Source: Poseidonocella pacifica (GTDB taxonomy: Bacteria > Pseudomonadota > Alphaproteobacteria > Rhodobacterales > Rhodobacteraceae). Taken from it: a stretch of DNA of 64,000 nt. Shown piece after piece: positions 18,076-27,418 of the stretch (position 1 is its first letter; every line of letters begins with the position of its first letter). The DNA lies in the NCBI RefSeq assembly GCF_900111875.1, contig NZ_FOJU01000008.1:1-64000 (forward strand), written 5' to 3'. The notes under the pieces were generated by a model that was given only the letters and a program-made list of their open reading frames with translations, made no database searches and was not told where the DNA came from. The position numbers were made by a program, and so were the translations under genes.

Positions 18076-18764
18076 ATGATCAGCCAGGTTTCACAGCCTA
18101 GCCTGAAGGGCTTTCGCTTCCCTCGGTCCGTCATCTCCTATGCAGTCTGGGCTTACCATCGGTTTGCCCTGAGCTTGCGCGATGTCGAGGATCTGTTTGG
18201 CCGAGCGTGGCGTGATCGTCTCGTATGAAAGCATCCGGGTGTGGTGCCAACGGTTCGGAATGCAGATCGCGGCCAGGATCCGTCGCGACCGTCCGGCACC
18301 GGCCGAAAAATAGTACCTGGGCGAGGTCGTGATCTCAATCCGGGGCCAGAAACACCGGCTTTGGCGGGCCATCGACGTAAATGGAGATGTGATGAAAATC
18401 TTGGTGCAAAGCCGCAGAAATGCTTACGCCGCCAAGCGTTTCCCGACCAAGTTAATGCGGCGATGGGGCCTGCCATGCGTCGTCGTGACCGACAAGCTGC
18501 GCAGCTATGGCGTCGCAATCCGGGACCTTTGCCCAAGCGTCGATCACCGCGCGCACAGGGGGTTAAATAGCCGTTCCGAGGCGTCGCATCGACATACACG
18601 ACGAAGAGAGAAGAGTATGGGGCGTTTCAAATCACCACGTCAGGCGCAGCAGTTTTTATCCGTCCACGACCAGACCGCCAACATCTTTCCGCAGCATCTT
18701 ACCGCCACGCACGGGCCGGCGCTTTCAGCCCGTGGGTCGACTATGCCGCTGAAATGACCGCATG
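18076..18764 (+). pseudogene. IS6-family transposase, degraded
   Basis: An IS6/IS26-type DDE transposase is recognisable across three frames: FKGF-like start with RFPRSVISYAVWAYHRFALS, then RRDRPAPAEK, EVVISIRGQKHRLWRAID, RWGLPCVVVTDKLRSYG and HRHTRRREKSMGRFKSPRQA. It carries a frameshift near 18,195, an in-frame TAG at 18,312-18,314 where Trp is expected, and a frameshift near the end. The element split the GntR gene; I could not fix its inverted repeats. Confidence 0.85.
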
Positions 18765-18789
18765 ATGGTCATACCGGTCTTGGGCACGC

Positions 18790-19718
18790 CGAAATGGAAC
18801 AAGCTGACAACGTCGACCGCCCCAATGGATATCGGCATCAGGGCTGGACGCATTGTTGACATCGCGCCGCAGCTTACCACCGACGCCCCGCAGATGGACG
18901 CAGGGGGCGGGTTGATCATTCGGGGGTTTGTCGACAGTCACCTGAATCTGGACAAGACCTGTATCCTTGATCGGTCGCAGAATCAGACCGGCACGCTCAA
19001 GGGGGCGCTGGACGCGGTGACCACCGCCAAGCGCGCGTTTACCGCCGAGGATTTCTATGCCCGTGGTGCCCGCGTACTGGAAAACGCCATCGGGTAGGGC
19101 ACCACGTTGATCCGCACGCAGGTGGAAATCGACCCGGTGATTGGCCTTGCCGGGTTCAATGCGGTGCGCCGTTTGCAAACCGATTACGCTTGGGCGCTGG
19201 ACCTGAAAATCTGTGTGTTCCCGCAGGAGGGCCTGCTGAACTACCCCGGCACCGAGGAATTGTTGCGCGCTGCCCTGGCCTAGGGCGCGGACCTTTTGGG
19301 CGGGTGCCCTTATACCGACACCGACCCCAATGGCCACATCGCGCGGATATTTGACATGGCGCGGGAATTCGATGTCGGTCTGGATTTTGACCTCGACCCG
19401 AGCTGGCGGCATATGGACGACATCGCCCGCCAGACCATTGCGCACGGGATGCAGGTGCGGATGGCAAACCTGTTTGCCAATGTGGCGCAGCTGGGCCAGA
19501 CCCATGATTTGGACTGATACTTTGCGATGATCAGCGACGATCCGTTCCACCTGCTGGGCCATTGCGCCGATATTACGGTTGGCTCGCGCGTTGACCTTGT
19601 GCTCTTGCCCTGCGCCAGTCGCGCCGCCACCGTGGCCGAAATTGGCCGCCCGCTATGGGGGATGCGCGCGGGAAGACTGACCTTTGATGCGCCGGCACCC
19701 CGCCTTATAAAACCTTGA
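18790..19718 (+). pseudogene. Cytosine-deaminase-like amidohydrolase, decayed
   Basis: One frame across the interval matches cytosine deaminase-type amidohydrolases: DIGIRAGRI, GFVDSHLNLDKTC, LDAVTTAKRAFTAEDFYARGARVLE, WALDLKICVFPQEGLL, DLLGGCPYTDTD and MRAGRLTFDAP. Three in-frame stops break it (TAG 19,095; TAG 19,281; TGA 19,515), all explained by C-to-T or G-to-A changes. About 130 residues of the barrel are missing after HGMQ (near 19,455). The metal-binding HxH appears as HLN. Its 5' end abuts the IS6 relic. Confidence 0.85.
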
Positions 19719-19740
19719 AGACATCAGAAAGACCCACACC

Positions 19741-20151
19741 ATGACCGACCTTGTCATCCACGCCGGAGACTTCACCTTCGACGCCAAATTCGAAGCGGAC
19801 GCGCCCAACACGGTCGCGGCGTTCCGCGCGGCGATGCCGTTTGTCAGCCAGATCGTGCATGTGCGCTGGTCCGGTGAGGGCGTGTGGATTCCGCTCGGCG
19901 AGCACGACTTTGGGGTGGGGTATGAAAACCACACTTGCTATCCCGCGCCCGGCCAGATCATCCTGTATCCCGGCAGCATCAGCGAAACCGAAATCCTGCT
20001 TGCCTATGGCGGCGTCAATTTCGCGTCCGAGGTCGGGCAACTGGCGGGGAACCATTTCATCACGCTCACCAGCGGTTTGGAAAACCTCGCCACGTTGGGA
20101 CGCGCGACCCTTTGGAAGGGCGCGCATGACATCCGGTTCGAATTGAAATGA
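19741..20151 (+). CDS. DUF3830 family protein
   Basis: A 136-aa protein with the DUF3830 layout (cyclophilin-like fold): YENHTCYPAPGQIILYPG is the recognisable core, followed by ILLAYGGVNFAS. Members sit in catabolic clusters with amidohydrolases and are annotated as possible pyrimidine or hydantoin associated factors, but no activity is established to my knowledge. It is intact although the deaminase-like gene upstream is not. Confidence 0.82.
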   Translation: MTDLVIHAGDFTFDAKFEADAPNTVAAFRAAMPFVSQIVHVRWSGEGVWIPLGEHDFGVGYENHTCYPAPGQIILYPGSISETEILLAYGGVNFASEVGQLAGNHFITLTSGLENLATLGRATLWKGAHDIRFELK

Positions 20152-20176
20152 CTCAGACTGACGATGGGCGGCCCGG

Positions 20177-21088
20177 ATGAACCTGCGCCAGATCGAAGTG
20201 TTCCGGTCCGTCATGGCCACCGGCACCACGGTGGCGGCGGCGCAGGCGCTTGGCATGTCGCAATCCGCCGTCAGCATCGCGTTGAAACATATCGAGACGC
20301 AGGCAGGGTTCACCCTGTTCCTGCGCAGCGCCAACCGTTTGATGCCCACGCAAGAGGCCAAGCTGTTGTTCGAAGAGGTGGCCCCCCTGTCGCTGATGCA
20401 GCAGATCGTCAACCAGCGGGTGCAGGACATCCGCCTTGGCCATATCGGGCGGGTGCGGGTGGTGGCGACGTCCGAGCTGACCGAGGCGTTGATGCCGATG
20501 GTGGTGCAACAGTTTCTGGATCTGTACCCGGATGTGTACCTGTCGCTTGAAACCAAACCGCTGCCGCTGGCCATCGCCGCGGTCGAGGACGGGCTGGCCG
20601 ATATCGGGTTCGCGATGGAACCCAGCGAAAGCTACGGGATCGAGCTGACCCCGTTCGCCGATCTGCGCATGGTGTGTCTGTGCGCGCGCAGCGATCCGCT
20701 GGCATTGCTGCCGGTGGTCACGCCGCGCGATCTGGAATTTTCGCGGCTGATCTGCCCGATGACGGGCACGGGGGTGGCCGACCTGCTGGCCTCGGCCTTT
20801 TTGGCGGTGGGCGCGCCGTATAATCCCCGGATCGAGGTCCGGTTTCTGAACGCCGCCGCTCGCATCGTTCAAGAGGGCTGGGGCGTCGCCCTGCTGGACG
20901 AGGTCACCGCCCATTCGGGCCGCTACGAAGACCTTGTGGTTGTGCCGTTCGAACCCGTGGTGCCCCGCGTGCTGTCGACGATTGCGCCGCGTGGTCGGCC
21001 GATGTCGGTCACCACGCAGCGGTTTCGTGATCTGTTCGTGTCGCTTACGCAGGAGCGGCTGGCTGGCTTACGGGAAGCTGCGCCCTGA
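20177..21088 (+). CDS. LysR-family regulator
   Basis: A 303-aa LysR-type regulator. HTH residues read MNLRQIEVFRSVMATGTT and ALGMSQSAVSIALKHIE, followed by a periplasmic-binding-like effector domain. It follows the DUF3830 gene by 25 bp, and its 3' end overlaps the convergent aldolase gene by 44 bp. Probable targets are the aldolase and the divergent TRAP operon. Confidence 0.9.
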   Translation: MNLRQIEVFRSVMATGTTVAAAQALGMSQSAVSIALKHIETQAGFTLFLRSANRLMPTQEAKLLFEEVAPLSLMQQIVNQRVQDIRLGHIGRVRVVATSELTEALMPMVVQQFLDLYPDVYLSLETKPLPLAIAAVEDGLADIGFAMEPSESYGIELTPFADLRMVCLCARSDPLALLPVVTPRDLEFSRLICPMTGTGVADLLASAFLAVGAPYNPRIEVRFLNAAARIVQEGWGVALLDEVTAHSGRYEDLVVVPFEPVVPRVLSTIAPRGRPMSVTTQRFRDLFVSLTQERLAGLREAAP

Positions 21089-21836
21089 CCGCGCCCAGCG
21101 TGGCGCGGGCACCGTCGACCACCAGGTTGATTTCGTTGGTGGCGACGATCAGCGTGGCACCATTGGCCACCGCATGGCCGGGGATCAACGCCGGGGGCAG
21201 GCCCATCACGCCGAACCCCAGACCCTGCGACCGGGCCGCCGCCGCGATGGTCGCAAAGGCGGAGCGCACCTCGGGGTGATCAAGCTGGCCGGTATGGCCC
21301 AGATCGGACGCAAGATCATTCGCCCCGATCACCAGGGCTGTCAGCCCCGGCACGGCGGCAATCTCGGCCACCGCATCCAACCCTGCGCGGCTTTCGACCA
21401 TCGCGTGCAGTTCCACGCGGTCCTCACTGGCGGCGATCAGCTGCGCGGGCGGCACAGGTTCAAACGACAGGATCGCAAGCGGCCCGGGAATGGCCCGGTT
21501 GCCCAGCGGCGCGAACCGGCAGGCGGCCACAATCGCGCGCGCCTGATCGGCGCTGTCCACATGCGGGATGATCACGCCGGTGGCCCCGCAATCCAGCACC
21601 CGCGCCAGATCGGGCGAGCCCGGCCCCGTGACCCGCGCCAGCACCGGGAAATCGGCGGCAAGCCCGGTGACGCAGATGCCCGCCAGCGCATCAATGCTGA
21701 TGCGCCCGTGTTCCATATCCACCAGCAGCAGATCATAACCCGCGCCCTTGGCCACGGGGATCATCTCGGGCAGGCCAACGACGCAGGCCGCCAGCCCGAT
21801 GCGCGGCACGGGCGTGCTGGGAAAAGTGGCTGTCAT
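21045..21836 (-). CDS. HpcH/HpaI-type aldolase
   Basis: A 263-aa class II aldolase of the HpcH/HpaI/citrate-lyase family. LLLVDMEHGR carries the substrate/base region, GATGVIIPHVDSADQARA the metal-site loop, and VIGANDLASDLGH the Asp metal ligand. Such enzymes cleave 4-hydroxy-2-ketoacids to pyruvate (or another 2-keto acid) and an aldehyde. The start at 21,836 is far downstream of the longest frame and removes unrelated codons. It diverges from the TRAP operon, so it is plausibly the terminal step for the imported substrate. Confidence 0.88.
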   Translation of the reverse strand: MTATFPSTPVPRIGLAACVVGLPEMIPVAKGAGYDLLLVDMEHGRISIDALAGICVTGLAADFPVLARVTGPGSPDLARVLDCGATGVIIPHVDSADQARAIVAACRFAPLGNRAIPGPLAILSFEPVPPAQLIAASEDRVELHAMVESRAGLDAVAEIAAVPGLTALVIGANDLASDLGHTGQLDHPEVRSAFATIAAAARSQGLGFGVMGLPPALIPGHAVANGATLIVATNEINLVVDGARATLGAVRAQLPVSQPAAPA

Positions 21837-21869
21837 GGGCGTCTCACGATTTTCTAAATGGCTGATTTT

Positions 21870-21884
21870 TCGACATATGGTCGA
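21870..21884. promoter_or_regulatory. Dyad between aldolase and TRAP operon
   Basis: TCGAC-ATATG-GTCGA is a 5-bp inverted repeat with a 5-nt spacer, 34 bp upstream of the aldolase start and about 150 bp before the TRAP genes. It is an operator candidate for the nearby LysR or the lost GntR regulator. Confidence 0.35.
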
Positions 21885-22034
21885 GCGATTCCAGTTTGGC
21901 AACGCAATCAGCGCCCAAAATAATGGCAGCCGTTTTTGTAATAGTCCGAAGCCTTTTCGTCCGGTGATTTCGGCGCAACGCTGATCACGAACGCGACAAA
22001 CGCACAAGATTTCAACGAAACGAAAGGCGCCGAC

Positions 22035-22583
22035 ATGACGAGATCGCCGGATCTTCCACCTTGGCTGAACAGCGTCGCCCGCCCCGCCACATTGGCGCTG
22101 ACGGGGCTGCGCAAATTGGTCGATCTGATGGCGGGATTGCTGTTCATTTATATGGCGCTGGCGATCATGGCGCAGATCCTGGGGCGCTATGTCTTTGGCT
22201 ATTCCATCGCCGGGACCGATGAAACAGCCGTGTTCGCGCAGGTTTGGCTGGTGCTGCTGGGGGCAGGGATTGCGATGCGCAACCGCCAGCATGTGGGGGT
22301 GGATGTTCTGATCCGACGCACGCCGGAGCGGGTGCAGCAACTGGCGCGACTGGCGTCCTATGCGCTGGGGATGTGGTTTTTGTATGTGGTTTTTGTGGGC
22401 AGCTTTGCGCTGCTGGGCATCGGGATGATGGTGCAATCGCCCGCGCTGCGTCTGCCGATGGCCATTCCCTATGCGGCGCTGCCGGTGGGCATGGCCTATT
22501 TCATGCTGGAGTTTTCCGTTGCCAGCCTTCCTGACATTCTGCGCCCGGCTCAGGCCCGCGCCAACGCGGCGGCGCTGACATGA
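22035..22583 (+). CDS. TRAP transporter small permease (DctQ)
   Basis: A 182-aa membrane protein with four hydrophobic segments. The DctQ core reads GRYVFGYSIAGTDETAVFAQVWLVLLGAGIA with the conserved RNRQHVGVD turn. It couples the periplasmic binding protein to the large permease in sodium-driven import. The next gene overlaps by ATGA. Confidence 0.92.
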   Translation: MTRSPDLPPWLNSVARPATLALTGLRKLVDLMAGLLFIYMALAIMAQILGRYVFGYSIAGTDETAVFAQVWLVLLGAGIAMRNRQHVGVDVLIRRTPERVQQLARLASYALGMWFLYVVFVGSFALLGIGMMVQSPALRLPMAIPYAALPVGMAYFMLEFSVASLPDILRPAQARANAAALT

Positions 22584-23860
22584 ATATTGCCTTTGGCGGA
22601 TTTGCCTTTCTGATCTTTTCGGGCTTGCCCATCGTTCTGGCGCTGGGGGTGTCGGCGCTGATCGCCATTGTTGCGCTGACCGATGTGCCGCTGTCGATCG
22701 TGGCGCAGCGGGTATACGGAGGCGTCAATTCCTTTCCGCTCATGGCGATCCCGTTCTTTGTCGCCGCCGGGATCATCATGGAAACCGGGGGGATCGCGCG
22801 CCGCTTCGTGGCGCTGGCAAGTGCATTGGTCGGATGGATCTCCGGCAGCCTTTATATGGTGGCGATCACCGCGGGCACCGGGCTTGCGGCGATTTCCGGC
22901 TCGGGGTCGGCGGATACGGCAGCGATCGGGTCGATGCTGATCCCCGACATGCGCAAGCGCGGCTATGACGTGGATATGGCGGCGGCGGTTATCGCCGCGT
23001 CTGGGGCCATGGCGAGCATTGTGCCGCCGTCCATCGTCATGGTGATCATCGCGATCACCACCAACCAGTCCATCGGCGCGATGTTCTTGGGCGGCATCAT
23101 TCCGGGCCTGTTGCTGTCGGTGGGGCTGTTGTTTGGCACTTACCTGTACGCGCGGCGCGGCGGCATGGCGTATAAAGACGTTCAGCCGTTTTCCGGCGCG
23201 CGGCTCTGGGCGGCGCTGGTCGATGCGCTGCCCGCCATGCTGGTGCCGCTGATCATCGTCGGCGGCATCGTCGGCGGGGTATTCACCGCGACCGAGGCTG
23301 CCTGCGTGGCGGTGTTCGTTACTGCCGCGATTTCGATCTGGATCTACCGCGAACTGACCATTCCGCGGCTTTGGCCGATCATCCTCAAAACCGTGAGCCT
23401 TGCGGCGGCGGTGTTGATCATCGTGTCCACCGCCAGCATTTTCTCGTGGATCATCGCGAGCCAAGGCGCGCCGCGTGCGTTGGATGACTTCCTGCGCGGC
23501 GTCACGTCAAACCCGTTGGTGTTCCTGCTGCTGGTCAACCTGTTGTTGCTGTTCGTCGGCATGTTCATGGAAAGCATCAGCGCGATCCTGATCATCATGC
23601 CGGTGCTGATGCCCATCGCCATCGGCTACGACATCGACCCGATCCATTTCGGCGTGATGGCCGCGCTCAACCTGTCGGTGGGGCTGGTGACGCCGCCCTA
23701 TGGCATCTGTCTGTACATCGCGTCGATGGTGGCGGGGCGGCGCATCGAACAGGTGTCGTCGCGCGTCTGGCTGCCGCTGATCCCTATGGTGATCGTGCTG
23801 GGACTGACCGCGTTTGCGTCCCCGGTCACCCTTTGGCTTCCCTCATTCTTTTACGACTGA
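22580..23860 (+). CDS. TRAP transporter large permease (DctM)
   Basis: A 426-aa integral membrane transporter, 12 or so segments. Family landmarks include SGSGSADTAAIGSMLIP, PPSIVMVIIA and LSVGLVTPPYG. It carries the solute and sodium. It lies between DctQ (4-bp overlap) and DctP (27-bp gap), a complete tripartite set. Confidence 0.94.
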   Translation: MNIAFGGFAFLIFSGLPIVLALGVSALIAIVALTDVPLSIVAQRVYGGVNSFPLMAIPFFVAAGIIMETGGIARRFVALASALVGWISGSLYMVAITAGTGLAAISGSGSADTAAIGSMLIPDMRKRGYDVDMAAAVIAASGAMASIVPPSIVMVIIAITTNQSIGAMFLGGIIPGLLLSVGLLFGTYLYARRGGMAYKDVQPFSGARLWAALVDALPAMLVPLIIVGGIVGGVFTATEAACVAVFVTAAISIWIYRELTIPRLWPIILKTVSLAAAVLIIVSTASIFSWIIASQGAPRALDDFLRGVTSNPLVFLLLVNLLLLFVGMFMESISAILIIMPVLMPIAIGYDIDPIHFGVMAALNLSVGLVTPPYGICLYIASMVAGRRIEQVSSRVWLPLIPMVIVLGLTAFASPVTLWLPSFFYD

Positions 23861-23887
23861 TCTCTCTGACCTATAAGGAAACGACCC

Positions 23888-24862
23888 ATGAAAACACTCA
23901 CCTCGCTTGCCTGCCTTTTGTCTGCCGCCCTTGCGCTTCCAGCGTTTGCACAGGACTACACGCTGCGCATCGCCCACACCAATGCCGCCGACGAAGTGCA
24001 GGACAAGGGCCTGCAAAAGATGCGCGAACTGCTTGAGGCCAAGACCGACGGGCGCGCCACGATCGAGATTTTCCCCAACGGTCAGCTGGGCGATGAGGCA
24101 CAGCTGGTCGAGCAGGTGATGCTGGGCTCGCTTGACGTCGCGATGACCGCCAATTCCACGATCAGCAACTACATCACCGATTACCGCGTGTTCGACCTGC
24201 CGTTCCTGTTCCCGACCATCGCCAAGCTGAACACCGTTCTGGACGGTCCGGTTTACGGCATGTTGGAGGATTCCGCGAATGACACGGGTCTGGAACTGAT
24301 CGCGGTCTATTCCTCGGGCATTCGCCACATCATGACCAAGGAAGAGATCAATTCCATCGACGATCTCAAGAACGTCAAGATCCGCACCATGCAGAACCCG
24401 ATCCATGTGGATGCCTTCACCGCGTTTGGGGCCAATCCGACGCCGCTGGCCTATTCCGAACTGTACGGCGCGCTGCAAAGCGGTGTGGTTGACGGGGCCG
24501 AAGGTGCCGCGACCAACTACACCGGCCAAAAGCTGTACGAAGTCGCCCCCGATTTCGCCATGGTCGGCTGGCTCAACATGACCGCCCCGGTGTTCATGCA
24601 AAAGGCCGCGTTCGACATGCTGCCCGAGGATATCCAGACTGCGGTTCTGGAATCTGGCCGCGAATCCGCCGATTGGCAGCGCCAGTATGTGGACGATCAG
24701 GAAAAGCCGCTGCTGGATGCGCTGGTCGAAAAGGGTGTGACCATCACGCAGCCCGACCCCGCGCCGTTCCAGGAAGCTGCCGTGCCGCTGTACAACGCCA
24801 TGCTGGAAACCGAGACCCAGCAGGCGCTGTTCGACGCGGTCATGGAAACCCCGACGAACTGA
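23888..24862 (+). CDS. TRAP substrate-binding protein (DctP)
   Basis: A 324-aa DctP-family periplasmic protein. The signal peptide ends AFAQ near residue 22. LRIAHTNAADEVQDKG starts the mature domain, FPNGQLGDEAQLVEQVMLG is the family helix, and GVVDGAEGAATNY contains the ligand-binding area; the carboxylate-binding Arg is likely that in KIRTMQN. The ligand is unknown, though family and neighbours suggest a carboxylate produced or used in the hydantoin/aldolase pathway. Confidence 0.93.
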   Translation: MKTLTSLACLLSAALALPAFAQDYTLRIAHTNAADEVQDKGLQKMRELLEAKTDGRATIEIFPNGQLGDEAQLVEQVMLGSLDVAMTANSTISNYITDYRVFDLPFLFPTIAKLNTVLDGPVYGMLEDSANDTGLELIAVYSSGIRHIMTKEEINSIDDLKNVKIRTMQNPIHVDAFTAFGANPTPLAYSELYGALQSGVVDGAEGAATNYTGQKLYEVAPDFAMVGWLNMTAPVFMQKAAFDMLPEDIQTAVLESGRESADWQRQYVDDQEKPLLDALVEKGVTITQPDPAPFQEAAVPLYNAMLETETQQALFDAVMETPTN

Positions 24863-24900
24863 TCCTCGGTGGCGGGATATTCCATCTTTAAACGCAATAC

Positions 24901-24925
24901 ACGGGTCGCCCATCGGGCGGCCCGT
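24901..24925. terminator. Hairpin between convergent genes
   Basis: ACGGGTCGCCC pairs with GGGCGGCCCGT (one G:T pair) around a 3-nt loop between the ends of dctP (+) and the DapA-like gene (-). There is no clear T tract; it is probably a bidirectional terminator. Confidence 0.6.
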
Positions 24926-25876
24926 TCAGCCGTATTGTGCGACGTCGAGCGTTCTAGTCAGCGCGACTTCCAGCGCGGCGCGCAGCACCTCGCGATGGGC
25001 ATCGCCCGGCGGCCGGGTCGGCGGCGCGGTGCGGTCATTGTCCAGATGCCCCAACAGAACCAGACAGGTCTTGAGGCAAGCGGTCGGCGACACCCCCGGC
25101 GGTGGGCTGTAGATCGCGCTGACCAGCGGGGCGAGGCGGTCGTGCAACGCTCGCGCACGATCCCAATCCTGCGCTGCCGCCGCATCCCACAGGTCAACCG
25201 TCAGATCGGGCAGCACGGCGGCCAGCGACACCTGGCTGCCCTCGGTCCCGATCAGATAGCCGGTCAGCAGATGTTCATCCCCCGACGCCAGCACGGCAAT
25301 GTCGGGGAACGCCGCCCGCACCGCGCGGCGATTGGCATCATAGCGGGCGATTTCCCAGCTGCCTTCCTTGATCGCGACCACATGGGGCAGGGCGCACAGC
25401 GCCAGCAACGTCTCCACTGGATAGGCCATGCGCCCCGCCGTCACCGGTGCCTGGTACAGTACCACCGGCAGATCCGTCGCCCCAGCGATCCGGGCGTGAT
25501 GATCGACCACCGATGCAAGCGATTGCCCCAGCGCCCAGCCGTTGGGCGGAAAGACCAACACCGCATCGCCCCCCGCTGCGGCCACGTCGCGGGCATGATC
25601 CGCCGCCTCAAGCGCGCTTTCGCTGTAGACGCCGCAGGTCAGCCAGACATCCGGAAAGGCGTCGCGCAGGATCTCGACCACCTCACGCTTTGCCTCGCGC
25701 GACAGCTGCGCGTTTTCCCCGGCATGCCCGTTGATCAGCAAGCCCTTGATGCCAGCGCAGTCCATCACGCGGGTCACATGCGCCGCCAACCCCCCGCGGT
25801 CGATGGCATAATCCGGTCTCAACGGGCAAACGGTGGCGGCATGAATACCGTGAAGGCGGGTGGGGTCGAACGGCAT
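24926..25876 (-). CDS. DapA/NAL-family aldolase
   Basis: A 316-aa dihydrodipicolinate synthase/N-acetylneuraminate lyase family protein. The Schiff-base Lys is in VVAIKEGSWE and the partner Tyr in VVLYQAP; GHAGENAQLS replaces the GTTGE-type loop. Such enzymes make or cleave bonds between pyruvate and an aldehyde, or dehydrate sugar acids. The start at 25,876 is set by GGAG upstream; the longer frame adds 46 unlikely residues. It diverges from the second hydantoinase, so both probably share a control region. Confidence 0.88.
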   Translation of the reverse strand: MPFDPTRLHGIHAATVCPLRPDYAIDRGGLAAHVTRVMDCAGIKGLLINGHAGENAQLSREAKREVVEILRDAFPDVWLTCGVYSESALEAADHARDVAAAGGDAVLVFPPNGWALGQSLASVVDHHARIAGATDLPVVLYQAPVTAGRMAYPVETLLALCALPHVVAIKEGSWEIARYDANRRAVRAAFPDIAVLASGDEHLLTGYLIGTEGSQVSLAAVLPDLTVDLWDAAAAQDWDRARALHDRLAPLVSAIYSPPPGVSPTACLKTCLVLLGHLDNDRTAPPTRPPGDAHREVLRAALEVALTRTLDVAQYG

Positions 25877-26014
25877 GCTCTGCTCCGGCTGCGATGTCTG
25901 GCCGATCTGTCGACCACCTCTCGCCCGAATGAAACCCATCGCCGCCCCGCGCGGCATGAAAACCCAAATCCGGGCGCCGAGCCGCCCAATGCGCAGGCAT
26001 GAACGAGGCCACAT

Positions 26015-27418
26015 ATGAACTTCGACACCATCATCTCTGGCGGCACGCTTGTCACCGACACAGAAACCTTTGCCGCCGATATCGGCATCACCGACGGGCG
26101 CATCACCGCCATTGCCGAAACGCTGGACGGCGCGGCGCAGACCATCGACGCAACCGGCAAGCTGGTCCTACCCGGCGGCATCGACAGCCATGTCCACCTT
26201 GCCCAGCCTTCTGGACCCGAGGTGGTGATGGCCGATGATTTCGCCTCGGGCACGCTGGCCGCCGCGTTTGGCGGCAACACCACCGTCATGCCGTTCTGTC
26301 TGCAGGAAAAGGGCAAGGGGCTGCGCGAGGCGCTGACCGCCTATCACGCGCTTGCGGATGGTAATTGCCACATTGATGTGAGCTTTCATGTCATCGTGTC
26401 CGACCCGTCGGCGGGTGTTCTGGGGCAGGACATTCCGGCGCTGGTCGAAGACGGCTATACCTCGATCAAGGTGTTCATGACCTATGACGATCTGGTGCTG
26501 AACGACCGCGAATTGCTTGGGGTGATGGATGCCGCGCGTCACTCTGGCGCGTTTGTCATGGTCCATGCCGAAGGCTATGACACCATCCGCTTTCTGACCG
26601 AGAAACTGGAACAGGCGGGCAAGACCGCACCCTATTACCACGGCCCCTCGCGCCCGGTTGCGGTGGAACGCGAGGCGACGCACCGCGCCATCAGCCTTGC
26701 CGAAATCGTCGATGTTCCGATCATGATCGTGCATGTGTCCAACCGCGCCGCGATTGAAGAAATCGAACGCGCCCGCGCCCGTGGCCTGAACATCCGCGCC
26801 GAAACCTGCCCCCAGTACCTTGTGCTGACCGAAGACGACATGCAGGGCGACGCCATGGAGGGCGCGAAATTCGTCTGTAGCCCGCCGCCGCGCGGCACCG
26901 ACGATCAGGACGCGTGTTGGCAGGGATTGATCGACGGCACGTTCGATGTGTTTTCCTCCGATCACTGTCCGTTTCGCTACACCGAAGACGGCAAGCTGAC
27001 ACCCAAGGGCGAAAAGTCGTTCCGCTATGTGCCCAACGGCATTCCCGGCGTGGAAACACGCCTGCCGATCCTGTTTTCCGAAGGGGTCACCAAGGGGCGC
27101 ATTGACCTCAACCGCTTTGTCGCGCTGTCGTCGACCTACCACGCCAAAACCTATGGGATGTATCCGCAAAAGGGCGCGCTGGCGGTCGGCTCGGACGCGG
27201 ATATCGTGCTGTGGGATGCGGACATGACCCGCACTATCCGGCAGGAAGACCTGCACCACGGTTGCGATTACACCCCGTTCGAGGGGCTGGAGGTCACCGG
27301 CTGGCCCGTCCTGACCATGCTGCGCGGGCAGGTGGTGACGCAAGGCGACACGCTGGCCACGACCACGCCCGGCGGGGCCTATGTGGCTCGCGCGCGCTCG
27401 CCCGACGCTGTGCAATGA
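26015..27418 (+). CDS. D-hydantoinase/dihydropyrimidinase (2)
   Basis: A 467-aa cyclic amidohydrolase with the full metal site: His59, His61 (SHVH), carbamylated Lys152 (IKVFMTY), His184 (VHAEG), His240 (VHVSN) and Asp316 (SSDHCPF). It differs widely from the enzyme at 12,900, including the loops that shape the substrate pocket, so it probably takes another cyclic amide. No carbamoylase follows; instead an FAD oxidase-like gene overlaps it by ATGA. Confidence 0.92.
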   Translation: MNFDTIISGGTLVTDTETFAADIGITDGRITAIAETLDGAAQTIDATGKLVLPGGIDSHVHLAQPSGPEVVMADDFASGTLAAAFGGNTTVMPFCLQEKGKGLREALTAYHALADGNCHIDVSFHVIVSDPSAGVLGQDIPALVEDGYTSIKVFMTYDDLVLNDRELLGVMDAARHSGAFVMVHAEGYDTIRFLTEKLEQAGKTAPYYHGPSRPVAVEREATHRAISLAEIVDVPIMIVHVSNRAAIEEIERARARGLNIRAETCPQYLVLTEDDMQGDAMEGAKFVCSPPPRGTDDQDACWQGLIDGTFDVFSSDHCPFRYTEDGKLTPKGEKSFRYVPNGIPGVETRLPILFSEGVTKGRIDLNRFVALSSTYHAKTYGMYPQKGALAVGSDADIVLWDADMTRTIRQEDLHHGCDYTPFEGLEVTGWPVLTMLRGQVVTQGDTLATTTPGGAYVARARSPDAVQ

